A DNA stretch of 64,000 nucleotides from CAWIJK01 sp963836375 (GCA_963836375.1 CAWIJK010000002.1:1054001-1118000); one strand, 5' to 3'; positions 53,695-63,862 are shown, counted from the stretch's first letter. The notes: a model not told the origin generated them from the letters alone. A program made the numbers and translations.

Positions 53695-56166
53695 CTAGCG
53701 CGGGCGGCTGTCCAGCTCCTCGGGGGTCATCAGCACCGCCCGAACCTTGGAGCCCTCCGAGGGGCCCACGACCCCCCGCCGCTCGAGAAGGTCCATCAGG
53801 CGGCCTGCCCGGGCGAACCCGACCCGGAGCTTGCGCTGCAGCATAGAGGTGGAACCGAGCTGGGACCGGACGACCAGGTCCATGGCCGCCGGGAGCAGCT
53901 CGTCGTCGTCCTCGTCGGCGCCCTCGGTCCCCCCCACCTGGTCTTCCACCCCCTCGATGCCGACCGCGGGCTCAGAGGTCCGGCCCTGCCGGCGCCAGTG
54001 GTCCACCACGGTGCGCACCTCGGCTTCGGACACCCACGGGCCCTGGATACGCCGGGGGATGCTCGACGAGGCGGTCAGCAAGAGCATGTCGCCCTTGCCG
54101 ATCAGCCGCTCGGCGCCCGGCTGGTCGAGGATCACCCGGCTGTCGGCGAGCGAGGACACCGAGAAGGCGAGCCGGCTCGGGATGTTGGCTTTGATCACCC
54201 CGGTGATCACGTCGACCGAGGGTCGCTGGGTCGCCAGCACCAGGTGGATACCGACGGCCCGGGCCATCTGGGCGATGCGGCAGACCGAGTCCTCGACGTC
54301 GCGGGCGGCCACCATCATGAGGTCATTGAGCTCGTCGACGACGACCAGGATGAAGGGCAACCGCTCGGGTACCACCTCCTCGTCGTCGTCGGTGTCGACC
54401 CGCTCGGGTACGGTCGACCCGGGATCGGCGCCGTCGGCCGGTTCTCGAGCGTCGGCGGCGGCCGCCTTGGCCCGGGCGGCCACTTCGGCCGACCGGCTCC
54501 GTATCGACGGGCCGCCCAGGGGCCCGAGTTCGCCCGCGTCGAACGCCTCGTTGTACCCGGTGATGTCGCGCACGCCGTACTCGGCCAGCAGGTCGTAGCG
54601 GCGCTCCATCTCCTTGACCGCCCAAGCCAGGGCGTTGGCCGCCTTCTTCGGGTCCACGACGACCTGGGTGAGCAGGTGGGGCAGCCCGTTGTACTGACCC
54701 AGCTCGACCCGCTTGGGGTCGACCAGGATCATCCGCACCTGGTCGGGGGTCGAACGCATGAGGACAGAGGAGATCAGCGAGTTGATGCACGAGGACTTTC
54801 CGGCTCCGGTCGCCCCCGAGATCAGGACATGGGGCATGTCGGCCAGGTTCACCAGCACCGGCCGCCCGGCGATGTCCCGGCCGAGAGCGACCTCGAGCGG
54901 GTGGTCGGCCGCACCGGCCTCGGGCGACGAGAGGATGTCGCCCAGCGACACCAGCATGCGCTGGCGGTTGGGGACCTCGACCCCGATGGCCGACTTCCCC
55001 GGGATCGGGGCCAGGATGCGCACGTCGGGCGACGCCATGGCATAGGCGATGTCCTTCGAGAGGCTGGTCACCCGGGCCACCTTCACCCCCGGACCGAGCT
55101 CGAGCTCGAAGCGGGTGACCGTCGGCCCGACGGTGCGCCCGACGAGCCGGGTGTCCACCCCGTGTGCGCCGAGGGAGGCCACCAGGGCCTCGCCGGCCAG
55201 CTCGAGCTGGCGTTCGTCGTGGCGCTGGGCCCCCGACCGCTTGAGAAGGGCCATCTCGGGGAGCAGCCATTCGCCGCCCGGCGCGACCGGCGCCTCGGGG
55301 CGGGCGGTCTTCGAACGGCGGCGGGCCTCTCCAGCGGTCTCGGGCCCGGCCGTGGCGTCGGATGCAACGGCCGGCGTCTCGCCGGTGTCGGCCATGGTGC
55401 TCGTCGGCTCCGCGGCCGTCGTCCACGGCGCCGGCTCGGCCGGGGCCTCAACCGCGACCGCGGGTGGTGCCGGCTCGAGGTCGGCGTGATCGACCATGCC
55501 CCCGGCCCACCACCGGCCGACGGTGCGGCCGACGGCCGCGACGGCGGCCATCAGCGCCCGGCCTATGGCACCCAGCGAGACGCCGGTGGACAACACGACG
55601 CCCACACAGGCCAGCGCCACCAGCACCACGACGGCCCCGGCCGTCCCCAGCCCCAGCTGCAGCGGCCGGCCGACGGCGGCGCCGACCCATCCGCCCGCCG
55701 CGCTGAGCTCGGAGGTGCTCGCCGTGAGCTTGGGGCTGCCCCCGGCCAGCTCGGCCAGGCCGCAGACGGCCAGCAACCCGAGCGCGGCACCGATGCCGGT
55801 GCGGACCGGGTCGGGTCGGCGGCGCCCGGCGATGATCAGGACCCCGCCGGCGATGCACGCCGGCGGGAGGAGGTAGCGGGTCCAACCGATGACCGCGCCC
55901 AGGGCCTTGTCCACCCCGGTGCCGACCGAACCGGCGGCGGCCCCATAGAGGGCGAGGGCCAACAGGACCCCCACGGTGACCAGGGCGATCGCCCACAGAT
56001 CGGCGGCGTGGTCGCTCCAGATGCCACCCGACGCCTCCCCGCCGCCCGGCCCGGACCGGTTCGCCGTGGCCGGCCCCTTCGAGCGCGACGAGGGACGACC
56101 CCTCGACGTCGGTGCTGGCCGAGCCGGGGAGCGCTTCGTCGCCGGTCGGCCCTTGGTCGTCACCAC
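53695..56166 (-). CDS. ftsK: DNA translocase FtsK
   Basis: 823-aa septal DNA pump. Four N-terminal TM segments (LWAIALVTVGVLLALALYGA...); linker; motor with Walker A ISGATGAGKSSCINS and Walker B LPFILVVVDELNDLMM; C-terminal gamma winged helix QLGSTSMLQRKLRVGFARAG. GTG at 56166 is the likely start; the extension upstream has no membrane or motor sequence. Acts in chromosome segregation with XerCD, encoded elsewhere. Confidence 0.95.
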   Translation of the reverse strand: MVTTKGRPATKRSPARPAPTSRGRPSSRSKGPATANRSGPGGGEASGGIWSDHAADLWAIALVTVGVLLALALYGAAAGSVGTGVDKALGAVIGWTRYLLPPACIAGGVLIIAGRRRPDPVRTGIGAALGLLAVCGLAELAGGSPKLTASTSELSAAGGWVGAAVGRPLQLGLGTAGAVVVLVALACVGVVLSTGVSLGAIGRALMAAVAAVGRTVGRWWAGGMVDHADLEPAPPAVAVEAPAEPAPWTTAAEPTSTMADTGETPAVASDATAGPETAGEARRRSKTARPEAPVAPGGEWLLPEMALLKRSGAQRHDERQLELAGEALVASLGAHGVDTRLVGRTVGPTVTRFELELGPGVKVARVTSLSKDIAYAMASPDVRILAPIPGKSAIGVEVPNRQRMLVSLGDILSSPEAGAADHPLEVALGRDIAGRPVLVNLADMPHVLISGATGAGKSSCINSLISSVLMRSTPDQVRMILVDPKRVELGQYNGLPHLLTQVVVDPKKAANALAWAVKEMERRYDLLAEYGVRDITGYNEAFDAGELGPLGGPSIRSRSAEVAARAKAAAADAREPADGADPGSTVPERVDTDDDEEVVPERLPFILVVVDELNDLMMVAARDVEDSVCRIAQMARAVGIHLVLATQRPSVDVITGVIKANIPSRLAFSVSSLADSRVILDQPGAERLIGKGDMLLLTASSSIPRRIQGPWVSEAEVRTVVDHWRRQGRTSEPAVGIEGVEDQVGGTEGADEDDDELLPAAMDLVVRSQLGSTSMLQRKLRVGFARAGRLMDLLERRGVVGPSEGSKVRAVLMTPEELDSRPR

Positions 56167-56307
56167 AGTAGGGAGAAGGCTACCGCCGGGCCGTGACGCT
56201 CCGGGGGACGCCCCGGCACGAGAACGGCAGGTCACGCCCGCCGCCGGGCCGTCGGGCCCGGCCCCCGAACCCCGAGCCGTGGCCCGAGGGGGCGGGGCCG
56301 GCCGGGG

Positions 56308-57183
56308 TCAGGTGATGTCGGAACGCAGCGTGGTCAAGGTGCCGACGACCGTGAGGACGACCCCGTAGATCACCAGCATGATGGCGCCGCCCCACCAGGG
56401 CAGCAGGCTCGAGTGGCCGATGCCGATCGTGGTCTTGGCATCCTCGAGGGCGGTGGCCGCCTGTCCGGGGAGGTACTCACCGATGGTCGGCCAGATGGCC
56501 ACGATGATCGACTCGACCACCAAGGTGAAACCCAACCCCACCACCACCGCCACGATCTGGTTCTTGAGCAGGGCACCGAGGCCGACGCCGTAGATGGCGA
56601 AGAGCCCGGTCCCGAGGATGATCCCGGGCGCCACGTGGGACCACTCGTGCCACATGTCGTGGGTGTTGGCCACGTAGTAGAGCCCGTGCTGGGCGCGGCA
56701 CGCGGCCTGGGCCATCCCCTGATGGACGGCGATCGGATGGGGGACGCCGGTGAAGGTCACACACGAGTGGACCTTGAGGGCCACCAGGATCAGGCCCATG
56801 ACCAGGCCGGTCAGCATGCTGAGCGCCCCGAGGACGACCCCTCCGGCGAACCCGATGCCGAGCTTGGCCGTGACGATGTGGCCCCGCCGCGGCTCGGCCA
56901 AGAACACCGGCGTGACCGTCTTGTGGCGGTACTCGCCCGTCACGATCAGGACGCCGAGGACGAGGGCCAGTAGTCGCGAGTTGCTGAGGACCGAGAAGAC
57001 GTTGGCGAACCACTGCTCGGAACCGTGGGGGACGATCCCGGCCGTCCCGCCGCGCCGCCCCCCGGGTGCGAAGGCGAGGGCGAAACCGAAGACCAGGTCG
57101 ACGACGACGACGATGCCGAAGAGGACATAGGTCGACCAGATCGTCCAGAGCTTGCGGGTTTCGGCCCGCAGGAGCCTGATCAC
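56308..57183 (-). CDS. ABC transporter permease
   Basis: 291 aa with six TM helices (LFGIVVVVDLVFGFALAFAP; GGAIMLVIYGVVLTVVGTL). GTG at 57183 overlaps the ATPase stop by 4 bp. Forms an ABC-2 type exporter with the next gene; substrate unknown. Confidence 0.85.
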   Translation of the reverse strand: MIRLLRAETRKLWTIWSTYVLFGIVVVVDLVFGFALAFAPGGRRGGTAGIVPHGSEQWFANVFSVLSNSRLLALVLGVLIVTGEYRHKTVTPVFLAEPRRGHIVTAKLGIGFAGGVVLGALSMLTGLVMGLILVALKVHSCVTFTGVPHPIAVHQGMAQAACRAQHGLYYVANTHDMWHEWSHVAPGIILGTGLFAIYGVGLGALLKNQIVAVVVGLGFTLVVESIIVAIWPTIGEYLPGQAATALEDAKTTIGIGHSSLLPWWGGAIMLVIYGVVLTVVGTLTTLRSDIT

Positions 57184-58184
57184 GTCGGCCCCTCCACCGG
57201 TCCCGGGTCTGGCGTCGGTGGGGTGGTCGGCGGCCCACCGGGACCCGGTCGGCTCCCCCCCATCGGGACCGCACCGTGGCTCGGGTCCATCCCCTCTCCG
57301 CCGGTCAGGGCGAAGAACAGCGACTCGAGCGACTCGGCCGACGAGGTCATCTCGTGGACTTCGATGCGGTGGTCGACGAGGATCGGGCCGACAACCGAGG
57401 GCGTGGTGCCGTCGCAGACGACAACGTCGCCGCTCTGGTGCGCCGCCAGATGGGCGGCGGCCAGGGCCTCGACCAGGCGGCCCGCGTCGGGCGTCCGGAT
57501 TCGCACCGCGGTCTTCGAACCCGAGAGCAGGTCCACGAGTTTCCCCTGGGCGGCCAGGCGCCCCGACGCCAGGATGATGACGTCTTCGACCGTGAGCTGA
57601 GCCTCGGACAGAAGGTGGGACGAGACGAGGACGATGCGACCCTCCCGCTCGGCGGCGTAGGCCTTCAGGAAGTCGCGCAACCAGGCGATGCCCTGGGGGT
57701 CCAGGCCGTTGGCCGGCTCGTCGAGGATCAAGGTGTCGGGCTCCCCGAGAAGGGCCCGGGCCAGCTCGAGACGCTGGCGCATGCCCATCGAGTAGCCGCC
57801 GACCGCCCGGTCGGCGGCTTCCGAGATGCCCACCAGCTCCAGGCACTGGTCGACCCGGCTGAACGGGATCCCGGCCATGGTGGCAATCAGCTTGAGGTGG
57901 TTGCGGGCCGAGCGGGCCGGGTGGAAGCCCGACGCCTCCAGGACCGCCCCCACCCGCATCGTCGGGTTCGTCACGTGGCGGTAGTCGTGACCGTCGATGA
58001 GGATCGACCCCGAGGTCGGCCTCACCAGGCCCACCAGCATGCGCAGTGTCGTCGTCTTGCCGGCACCGTTGGGACCGAGGAACCCGGTCACCACGCCCGG
58101 CGCCACGGTGAAGTCCAGGTGGTCGACGGCGAGGACCTCCGAGCCGAAGCGCTTGGTCAGTCCCCGGGCCTCGATGGTCGGCAT
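57180..58184 (-). CDS. ABC transporter ATP-binding protein
   Basis: 334 aa. Walker A FLGPNGAGKTTTLRML, signature GYSMGMRQRLELARALL, Walker B TLILDEPANGLDPQG, and a C-terminal DUF4162-like domain (TDPSRLLEAL-type, MRRIRTPDAGRLVEALAAAH). Typical of drug or lantibiotic exporters of the CcmA/NatA group. Translationally coupled to the permease. Confidence 0.93.
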   Translation of the reverse strand: MPTIEARGLTKRFGSEVLAVDHLDFTVAPGVVTGFLGPNGAGKTTTLRMLVGLVRPTSGSILIDGHDYRHVTNPTMRVGAVLEASGFHPARSARNHLKLIATMAGIPFSRVDQCLELVGISEAADRAVGGYSMGMRQRLELARALLGEPDTLILDEPANGLDPQGIAWLRDFLKAYAAEREGRIVLVSSHLLSEAQLTVEDVIILASGRLAAQGKLVDLLSGSKTAVRIRTPDAGRLVEALAAAHLAAHQSGDVVVCDGTTPSVVGPILVDHRIEVHEMTSSAESLESLFFALTGGEGMDPSHGAVPMGGSRPGPGGPPTTPPTPDPGPVEGPT

Positions 58185-58376
58185 CGACTCAGCGACCCGG
58201 CGCGCGCAGGCTCGGACGGGCGTCGCCGTGACGCCCGTCGGTCCAGGGCCGGCCGCGTCTCATCCCCGGTGAACCTAGCAATCCCGGGGGCCGCCGCCGG
58301 GGCACGCCGCTCGTGCCCCTTCGGGCACCGCCCTCACCGTCCCCCGCCCATGGGGAACCGACGAGCTGACACTCAG

Positions 58377-58856
58377 TCAGGGGCCTCGCTCGATCGTGAC
58401 GTCGCGGGACTGAAGGGCACCGAGCAAAGAACCCTGCAGTGCTGCGAACTCCTCAGCCGAGGGACGGCCACCTTCGCCCCAGAGCAGCCGAAGGAAATCG
58501 AGATCCTCCCAGATCGGTCCTCCGGGTCGAGGATCGGTTTCGTAGCGAGGAGTTATCCACCAATGGAGATGGGGGACACCATTTCCCAGGGACTCAATGT
58601 TGAGCTTCCGAGGTCGGAACGATTCGTTGACTGCAGCAGCCACTTCGGCCATCTCTGCGAGGTGGAGGCTCCGAGCCACCATATCCAAGTCGAAGACTTC
58701 CCTGACGCAGTGCCTGGAGACAAAAAACGCGCTTCCTCTGAAGTACTGGTTGGGCACCAGTCGCACGTAGCCCGTTTGGAGGCGCGCAACCAACCATGGA
58801 TCAGCCCCATCGTCGGCTGCTGCGTTGTCGGCACAGAGGGAACATTGCGGCATCAC
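58377..58856 (-). CDS. HIT family protein
   Basis: 159-aa histidine-triad nucleotide-binding protein; HxHxx motif in GNGVPHLHWWITPRYETDP, a diadenosine-hydrolase-like form with Trp in place of the third His, so catalysis is uncertain. Zinc-like CSLC start (MPQCSLCAD). ATG at 58856 or 58853. Confidence 0.82.
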   Translation of the reverse strand: MMPQCSLCADNAAADDGADPWLVARLQTGYVRLVPNQYFRGSAFFVSRHCVREVFDLDMVARSLHLAEMAEVAAAVNESFRPRKLNIESLGNGVPHLHWWITPRYETDPRPGGPIWEDLDFLRLLWGEGGRPSAEEFAALQGSLLGALQSRDVTIERGP

Positions 58857-58940
58857 CCAATTATGGCAACCGAGTCTCCGGTTGCCCCGAGCTGGCGCGG
58901 GGTCACACCACCCAGGGTCCAGACGGCGCCAGCTGCGCCA

Positions 58941-60593
58941 TTAGCTCAGCCAGATCTGATTGAGCCACCAGACCCCTTCGTTGTTGGCCAGGGTCGGGGT
59001 GCCGCCCGGTGAGGTCGGGCTGTTCCAGTTCATGACCGAGGGCGTGGACACGAGGGCCCACGTCGCCCGGGTGGTCCACAGGTAGGGCAGGTCCTGGGCC
59101 AAGAACTCGTTGACGCTCGAGAAGGCGGCGATCCGGGTCTTCGCGTCGACCGACTCGGTGCCGGTCAACATCGCCGCCTCGATCCGCGGGTCCACGTTTC
59201 GGGCCATGTTGATCGACAGTCCGTTGTCGTTCACGGTGGTGGTCGAGAACCACACGTAGTTGAGGTCGGGGCTGGTGGCCCCGAACTGCATCCATTCGGT
59301 GGCCTCGAACGACCCGTAGAGGGCGTTGTTGATGACCGTGGTCTGGTCGAACTCGGCGATCTTCATGGTGATCCCGATGTTCTGCATCGCCTGCTGGATG
59401 AACAGGGCGTCGCGGATGGTGGTGGGCGCGGCCAGGGTGTTGAGGGTGAAGCTCACCGGCGCGCCGGTCCGCCGGGCGATCTGGCGCACCATTCTGCGGG
59501 CCCCGGCCGGGTCGAAGTCGGGGTAGGTCGTCTTCTGGTAGTAGGGGGAGCCGGGCTGGTAGAGCCCGGTGGAGGGGGCATTGACCCCGAATTCCAGGAC
59601 CCGGGAGATCTGGGCCCGGTTGATGCCCTTGGCCACCGCCACCCGCAGGTTGGCGTTGTTGAAGGGCGGCTTGGACAGGTTCAACATGAGGAGGTTCGAG
59701 GTGGGCGAGCCGACCGTGGCGCCGCTGTTGTCCGCATAGGACCATTGCCGGTTGCCCCGGAACTCGAGCATCTGCTGGGCCTCGTCGAGGTGGATCATGT
59801 CGACCTCGCCGCTCTGGAGTGCTTCGGCCCGGGCGTTGGCGTCGGGGACCGGCTTGAAGGTGACCGAGTTCAAGTAGGGCTGGTTCGGCCGCCAGTAGTG
59901 CGAGTTGGCCGTGGCGGTGAAGTGGCTGTTGGGCACCCACTCTTGGAACTTGAAGGGGCCGGTGCCGATGGGGTTGTCCGTGCCGCCGTTGGGTGCGTCG
60001 AGCATCGACGGCGCGGCGATGTAGGCGACCTGGGACTCGGCCAGGGTGTAGGGGAAGGTGACGTAGGGGTGCCGGGTCATGATCTGTATCGACAGCGGGC
60101 CGCTTTGGCGGAAGCCGGCGATGATGGGCTTGAGGGCAATGCCGGTGAGGGGCGAGTTGTAGACCGAGGTGAGGTTCTGCAACAGCGCCGCCCCGTCGAG
60201 CGGCGTGCCGTCGTGGAAGGTGACCCCCGAGCGGGCCGTGACCGTCCACACGGTGAAGTCGGCGTTGGGGACGACGGACTGGGCCAGGTAGGGCACCACC
60301 CCCCCGGTGGCCGTCACCACCATCAGCGGGTCGAACACCGTGCGGCCGTACATAAATCCGGTGGTGTCGAAGCGCCCGCTGGCCGGGTTGAAGCCCTGCT
60401 CTTCGGCGTTGACCCCGATGTTCAGGTTGCCGCCGCGCCTCGGGCGGCCGATCCCCACACCGTTGCGGCCCGGCCCGTTGGTCCGGACGGCGCCGGCGCC
60501 ACCCTCGCCAGCGATCTGGGCCCCGAGGGCCAGGCCCCCGGCCAGCGCGGCCCCGCCCAACAGGAACGACCGTCGGTCGACGTGCGGTGACAT
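58941..60593 (-). CDS. ABC transporter substrate-binding protein, family 5 (Tat-exported)
   Basis: 550 aa. Twin-arginine signal HVDRRSFLLGGAALAGGLAL. SBP_bac_5 features: GGNLNIGVNAEEQGFNPASG, GVTFHDGTPLDGAALLQNL, GTGPFKFQEWVP, YPDFDPAGARRMV. Binds peptides, opines or similar; no permease genes are adjacent. ATG at 60593 was chosen because it gives the Tat signal; AAAGGGGGC is upstream. Confidence 0.92.
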   Translation of the reverse strand: MSPHVDRRSFLLGGAALAGGLALGAQIAGEGGAGAVRTNGPGRNGVGIGRPRRGGNLNIGVNAEEQGFNPASGRFDTTGFMYGRTVFDPLMVVTATGGVVPYLAQSVVPNADFTVWTVTARSGVTFHDGTPLDGAALLQNLTSVYNSPLTGIALKPIIAGFRQSGPLSIQIMTRHPYVTFPYTLAESQVAYIAAPSMLDAPNGGTDNPIGTGPFKFQEWVPNSHFTATANSHYWRPNQPYLNSVTFKPVPDANARAEALQSGEVDMIHLDEAQQMLEFRGNRQWSYADNSGATVGSPTSNLLMLNLSKPPFNNANLRVAVAKGINRAQISRVLEFGVNAPSTGLYQPGSPYYQKTTYPDFDPAGARRMVRQIARRTGAPVSFTLNTLAAPTTIRDALFIQQAMQNIGITMKIAEFDQTTVINNALYGSFEATEWMQFGATSPDLNYVWFSTTTVNDNGLSINMARNVDPRIEAAMLTGTESVDAKTRIAAFSSVNEFLAQDLPYLWTTRATWALVSTPSVMNWNSPTSPGGTPTLANNEGVWWLNQIWLS

Positions 60594-60686
60594 CCAAGCC
60601 CCCTTTTGCTCCGGACTCCCCCCCGGGTCGTCCGACAGCCTGGCAGGTCGCCGTGGCCGGCGCCGAGCGGCCCGGCCCCTTGCAGG

Positions 60687-60700
60687 CGAACACCTGTTCG
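60687..60700. promoter_or_regulatory. SOS (LexA) box of the radical SAM gene
   Basis: CGAACACCTGTTCG, perfect dyad. It ends 2 bp before a -10-like TATAGT (60702-60707) and 14 bp before the GTG start; the same consensus as at lexA. Confidence 0.88.
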
Positions 60701-60713
60701 CTATAGTGGGACG

Positions 60714-61847
60714 GTGGCCGTCGACCCCCGCCCCGCCCGCCCGGCGTTGCGATGGACCCAGGCCGGCGAGGAGGCGCTCGTCGCCCTCTTCCCCGACGAG
60801 ACGGCGCTCGAGCGCCACGTGGGGACCGGTGCGTACCGTGGCCTCGAGTTCCTGCACGTGAACGCCCGCAGCATCATCAACACCGTGCCGGCGTCAACGG
60901 CGATGCCGTTCCGCCACACGATCAACGCCTACCGCGGGTGCTCGCACGCCTGCGCCTATTGCTTCGCCCGCCCGACCCACGACTACCTCGGTCTCGGCAT
61001 CGGCGAGGACTTCGACACCAAGATCGTGGTCAAGGTGAACGCGGTCGAGCGGCTCGGGGCAGAGATCCGCTCCTCGAAATGGGGCGGCGAACACATCGCC
61101 ATGGGGACCAACACCGACCCGTACCAGGCTGCCGAGGGCAAGTACCACCTGACCCGGGGCATCATCGGTGTCCTGAGCGAGGCCCGCAACCCGTTCAGCA
61201 TCCTGACCAAGTCGACCCTCGTGCTGCGCGACCTCGAGGCCCTGGCCGTCGCCGCCGGCCGCACCGCCGTCCACCTCAACCTGTCGATCGGCACCCTCGA
61301 CCGTGACGTCTGGCGACTGACCGAGCCGGGAACGCCGCCGCCCGACAAGCGGGTGGACGCGGTGCGCCGCCTCAACGAGGCCGGGATCCCCTGCGGCGTC
61401 CTGGTGGCCCCGGTCCTGCCCGGGCTCTCCGACGGCGACGACCAGGTCCGCCAGGTTGTCGAGGCCTGCCGGGACGCCGGGGCCATTTCGATCTCCGCCG
61501 TGGCCCTGCACCTGCGACCCGGGATCCGCGACCACTTCATGGCCTGGCTGGGCCGCAAGCGGCCCGACCTGGTCCCCCTCTACGTCGAGCGCTTCGGCGA
61601 CCGCTCCTACCAGGCCAAGTCCGAGCAGGCCCGGCTGGCCGACCTCGTGGCCGGGGTCACCAGGCGCTCGGGGGCGCCCGCCGTCAACCGCCGGTCCGCT
61701 CGGGGGGCGAGGTTCACCACGACCGGGCATCCGGACACAACGCCCGGTGGCGCCGACGACGCGAAGGCCGGGCGCCCGGGGTCGCCGACGGCCCGCCACC
61801 CGGCCGCGGCCCACCGACGACCGGCCGAACAACTCCGGCTCCTGTGA
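60714..61847 (+). CDS. Rv2578c-family radical SAM protein (SplB-like)
   Basis: 377 aa. Radical SAM cluster RGCSHACAYCFARPTH; NTVPASTAMPFRHTINAYRG and SILTKSTLVLRDLEAL are family signatures shared with spore photoproduct lyase-like proteins. GTG at 60714 leaves almost no leader, downstream of the LexA box, so it is an SOS gene. The C-terminal 60 residues are low-complexity basic. Likely DNA repair, unproven. Confidence 0.92.
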   Translation: MAVDPRPARPALRWTQAGEEALVALFPDETALERHVGTGAYRGLEFLHVNARSIINTVPASTAMPFRHTINAYRGCSHACAYCFARPTHDYLGLGIGEDFDTKIVVKVNAVERLGAEIRSSKWGGEHIAMGTNTDPYQAAEGKYHLTRGIIGVLSEARNPFSILTKSTLVLRDLEALAVAAGRTAVHLNLSIGTLDRDVWRLTEPGTPPPDKRVDAVRRLNEAGIPCGVLVAPVLPGLSDGDDQVRQVVEACRDAGAISISAVALHLRPGIRDHFMAWLGRKRPDLVPLYVERFGDRSYQAKSEQARLADLVAGVTRRSGAPAVNRRSARGARFTTTGHPDTTPGGADDAKAGRPGSPTARHPAAAHRRPAEQLRLL

Positions 61848-62341
61848 GGGCGCTGGTAGCGTGCGGTGGCGGCGGCGGCCGGTGCCCGGCGGCGACGGGA
61901 GGCGAGGTGGCGACGACGCGAGACGAGGTGGTGCCGCCCCACCAGGTGCCGCGGTGGGCCGGCCCGGCGGCGGCCGCGGCCGCCGCCGCGGGGGTCTGCG
62001 CGGCGGCCGCGGTCCTCAACCCCTACCGGGGGCAGGCACCGCCGTGCCCCTTCCACGAACTGACCGGGCTGTGGTGCCCGATCTGCGGCTCCTCGCGGGC
62101 CCTGCACTCGCTCCTCCACGGCGACGCCGGGGCCGCCTTCGGCCACAATCCCCTGCTCATCGCCCTCTTGCCCCTCCTCGTCTGGGCGTGGCTCGCCTGG
62201 ACCCTCGACTCGGTGGGCGGGCCCCATCTGTGGCGCATCCCGGCCAAACGGTGGGTCCTGGTCGCCTTCGTGGCCACCACGGTCGTCTTCTGGGTCGCCC
62301 GGAACCTTCCGGTCCACGCCCTGCGTGTGCTCGGCCCCTGA
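61844..62341 (+). CDS. DUF2752 membrane protein
   Basis: 165 aa. DUF2752: CPFHELTGLWCPICGSSRAL with conserved Cys/Gly, then HNPLLIALLPLLVWAWLAWT and another TM. GTG at 61844 overlaps the radical SAM stop (GTGA), which would place it in the SOS operon; a later GTG at about 61908 is also possible. Function unknown. Confidence 0.85.
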   Translation: MRALVACGGGGGRCPAATGGEVATTRDEVVPPHQVPRWAGPAAAAAAAAGVCAAAAVLNPYRGQAPPCPFHELTGLWCPICGSSRALHSLLHGDAGAAFGHNPLLIALLPLLVWAWLAWTLDSVGGPHLWRIPAKRWVLVAFVATTVVFWVARNLPVHALRVLGP

Positions 62342-62380
62342 CGGCACGGCCGTCCCCCGGCGTGCGGTAGACCCGGATCC

Positions 62381-63862
62381 ATGAGCCTGACCCCGACCGG
62401 CCCCCGCCGGCACGCGCCCGACTGGGTCATCTTGGCCATCGCCTGCGTGGCCCAGTTCATGGTCGTCCTCGACGTCTCGGTGGTGAACGTGGCCCTGCCC
62501 TCGATCGGGCGCGACCTGCACTACAGCGCCACCGGTCTGCAGTGGGTGGTGAACGCTTATGTCCTGACGTTTGCCGGGTTCTTGCTGCTCGGGGGCCGGG
62601 CGGCCGACATCTTCGGTCGGCGACGGGTCTACCTGTTCGGCCTGGCCGTGTTCGTCGGAGCCAGCCTGCTCGGGGGGCTGGCCCAGAACGCGGCCTGGCT
62701 GACTGCGGCCCGGGCGGTCCAGGGCATCGGCGGGGCCTTCCTCTCCCCCGCCACCCTGACGATCATCGTCACCACGTTCAGCGGTAGCCGGCTGCCCAGG
62801 GCCCTCGGCGCGTGGAGTGCGGTCGCCGGAGCGGGGGGCGCGGTGGGCTCGATCCTGGGCGGCATCTTGGTGGCCGAGCTCAGCTGGCGTTGGGTGCTGT
62901 TCATCAACGTGCCGATCGGCCTGGCCGCCATGGTCGCCGCCCTGGTGTACCTGCCCGAGCTGCGGCGCACCGGGGCGAGGCCGCGCCTCGACGTGGCCGG
63001 CGCGGTCACCGTCACGGCCGGCCTGGCGACGCTCGCCTATGCCATCGTGAGCACCGACACCTCCCCGTGGGGTTCGGCCCGGACCCTGCTCACCCTGGCC
63101 CTCGCCGCCGCCCTGCTCGGCGTGTTCTTGTTCATCCAGCTGCGGGTGGCGACCGAACCCCTGGTGCCCCTCACCCTGTTCCGGTCCCGGTCGGTCTCGG
63201 GCTCCAACATCGTCATGTTCCTCATCGGGGCCGCCTTCTTCTCAATGTGGTACTTCCTGTCGCTCTACATGCAAAACGTCCTCGGGTTCAGCGCCCTGCG
63301 CACCGGCCTCGCCTTCGTGCCGATGGCCCTGGCCATCATCGTGGGCGCCCAGACCAGCTCGCGGCTCCTCTCGCGCACCGGCGTCCGACCCCTGTTGTTC
63401 TTGGGGACGGTGTTGGCGACGGCCGGCTTCGTCTGGCTTTCTCACATCCAGGCGACGAGCTCGTACTGGGACGCCGTGTTCGGCCCGGGGACGGCAGTCG
63501 CCCTCGCCCTGGGCCTGCTGTTCACCCCGCTGGCCCACGCGGCCACGGCCGGGGTGGCCCAGCACGAGGCCGGGTTGGCCTCGGGCGTCCTCAACACTTC
63601 GCGCCAGGTGGGCGGGTCCATCGGGCTGGCCGTCCTGGCCACCGTGGCCACCACCCACACCAAAGACGCTCTCTCCTCGCACGCCGCGGTGTCCTTGGAC
63701 GCAGCGCTGGCCCACGGCTACGCCCAGGCCTTCACCGTGGCCGCCTTTTTGACCGGCGCCGCCTTCCTCGCCGCCTTCCTCGTGCCCAGGCTCGGACGGC
63801 GCCCCGGCGAGGCCGTCGACGGCCGCCTGGCCAACCCCTCCCTCGGACCCGAGCCGGCGTGA
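62381..63862 (+). CDS. MFS drug exporter, DHA2 family
   Basis: 493 aa, 14 TM helices. Motif D1 LDVSVVNVALPSIG; motif A GGRAADIFGRRRVYL; motif C in helix 5 (GAVGSILGGILVAEL). ATG at 62381, 39 bp after DUF2752. GTGA overlap with the following gene. Closest in style to EmrB/QacA drug pumps; substrate unknown. Confidence 0.92.
   Translation: MSLTPTGPRRHAPDWVILAIACVAQFMVVLDVSVVNVALPSIGRDLHYSATGLQWVVNAYVLTFAGFLLLGGRAADIFGRRRVYLFGLAVFVGASLLGGLAQNAAWLTAARAVQGIGGAFLSPATLTIIVTTFSGSRLPRALGAWSAVAGAGGAVGSILGGILVAELSWRWVLFINVPIGLAAMVAALVYLPELRRTGARPRLDVAGAVTVTAGLATLAYAIVSTDTSPWGSARTLLTLALAAALLGVFLFIQLRVATEPLVPLTLFRSRSVSGSNIVMFLIGAAFFSMWYFLSLYMQNVLGFSALRTGLAFVPMALAIIVGAQTSSRLLSRTGVRPLLFLGTVLATAGFVWLSHIQATSSYWDAVFGPGTAVALALGLLFTPLAHAATAGVAQHEAGLASGVLNTSRQVGGSIGLAVLATVATTHTKDALSSHAAVSLDAALAHGYAQAFTVAAFLTGAAFLAAFLVPRLGRRPGEAVDGRLANPSLGPEPA

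Noticed and set aside
53446..56196. 916-aa plus-strand open frame opposite ftsK
   Set aside because: Complement of strongly biased codons of ftsK and the carboxypeptidase; no recognisable motif.
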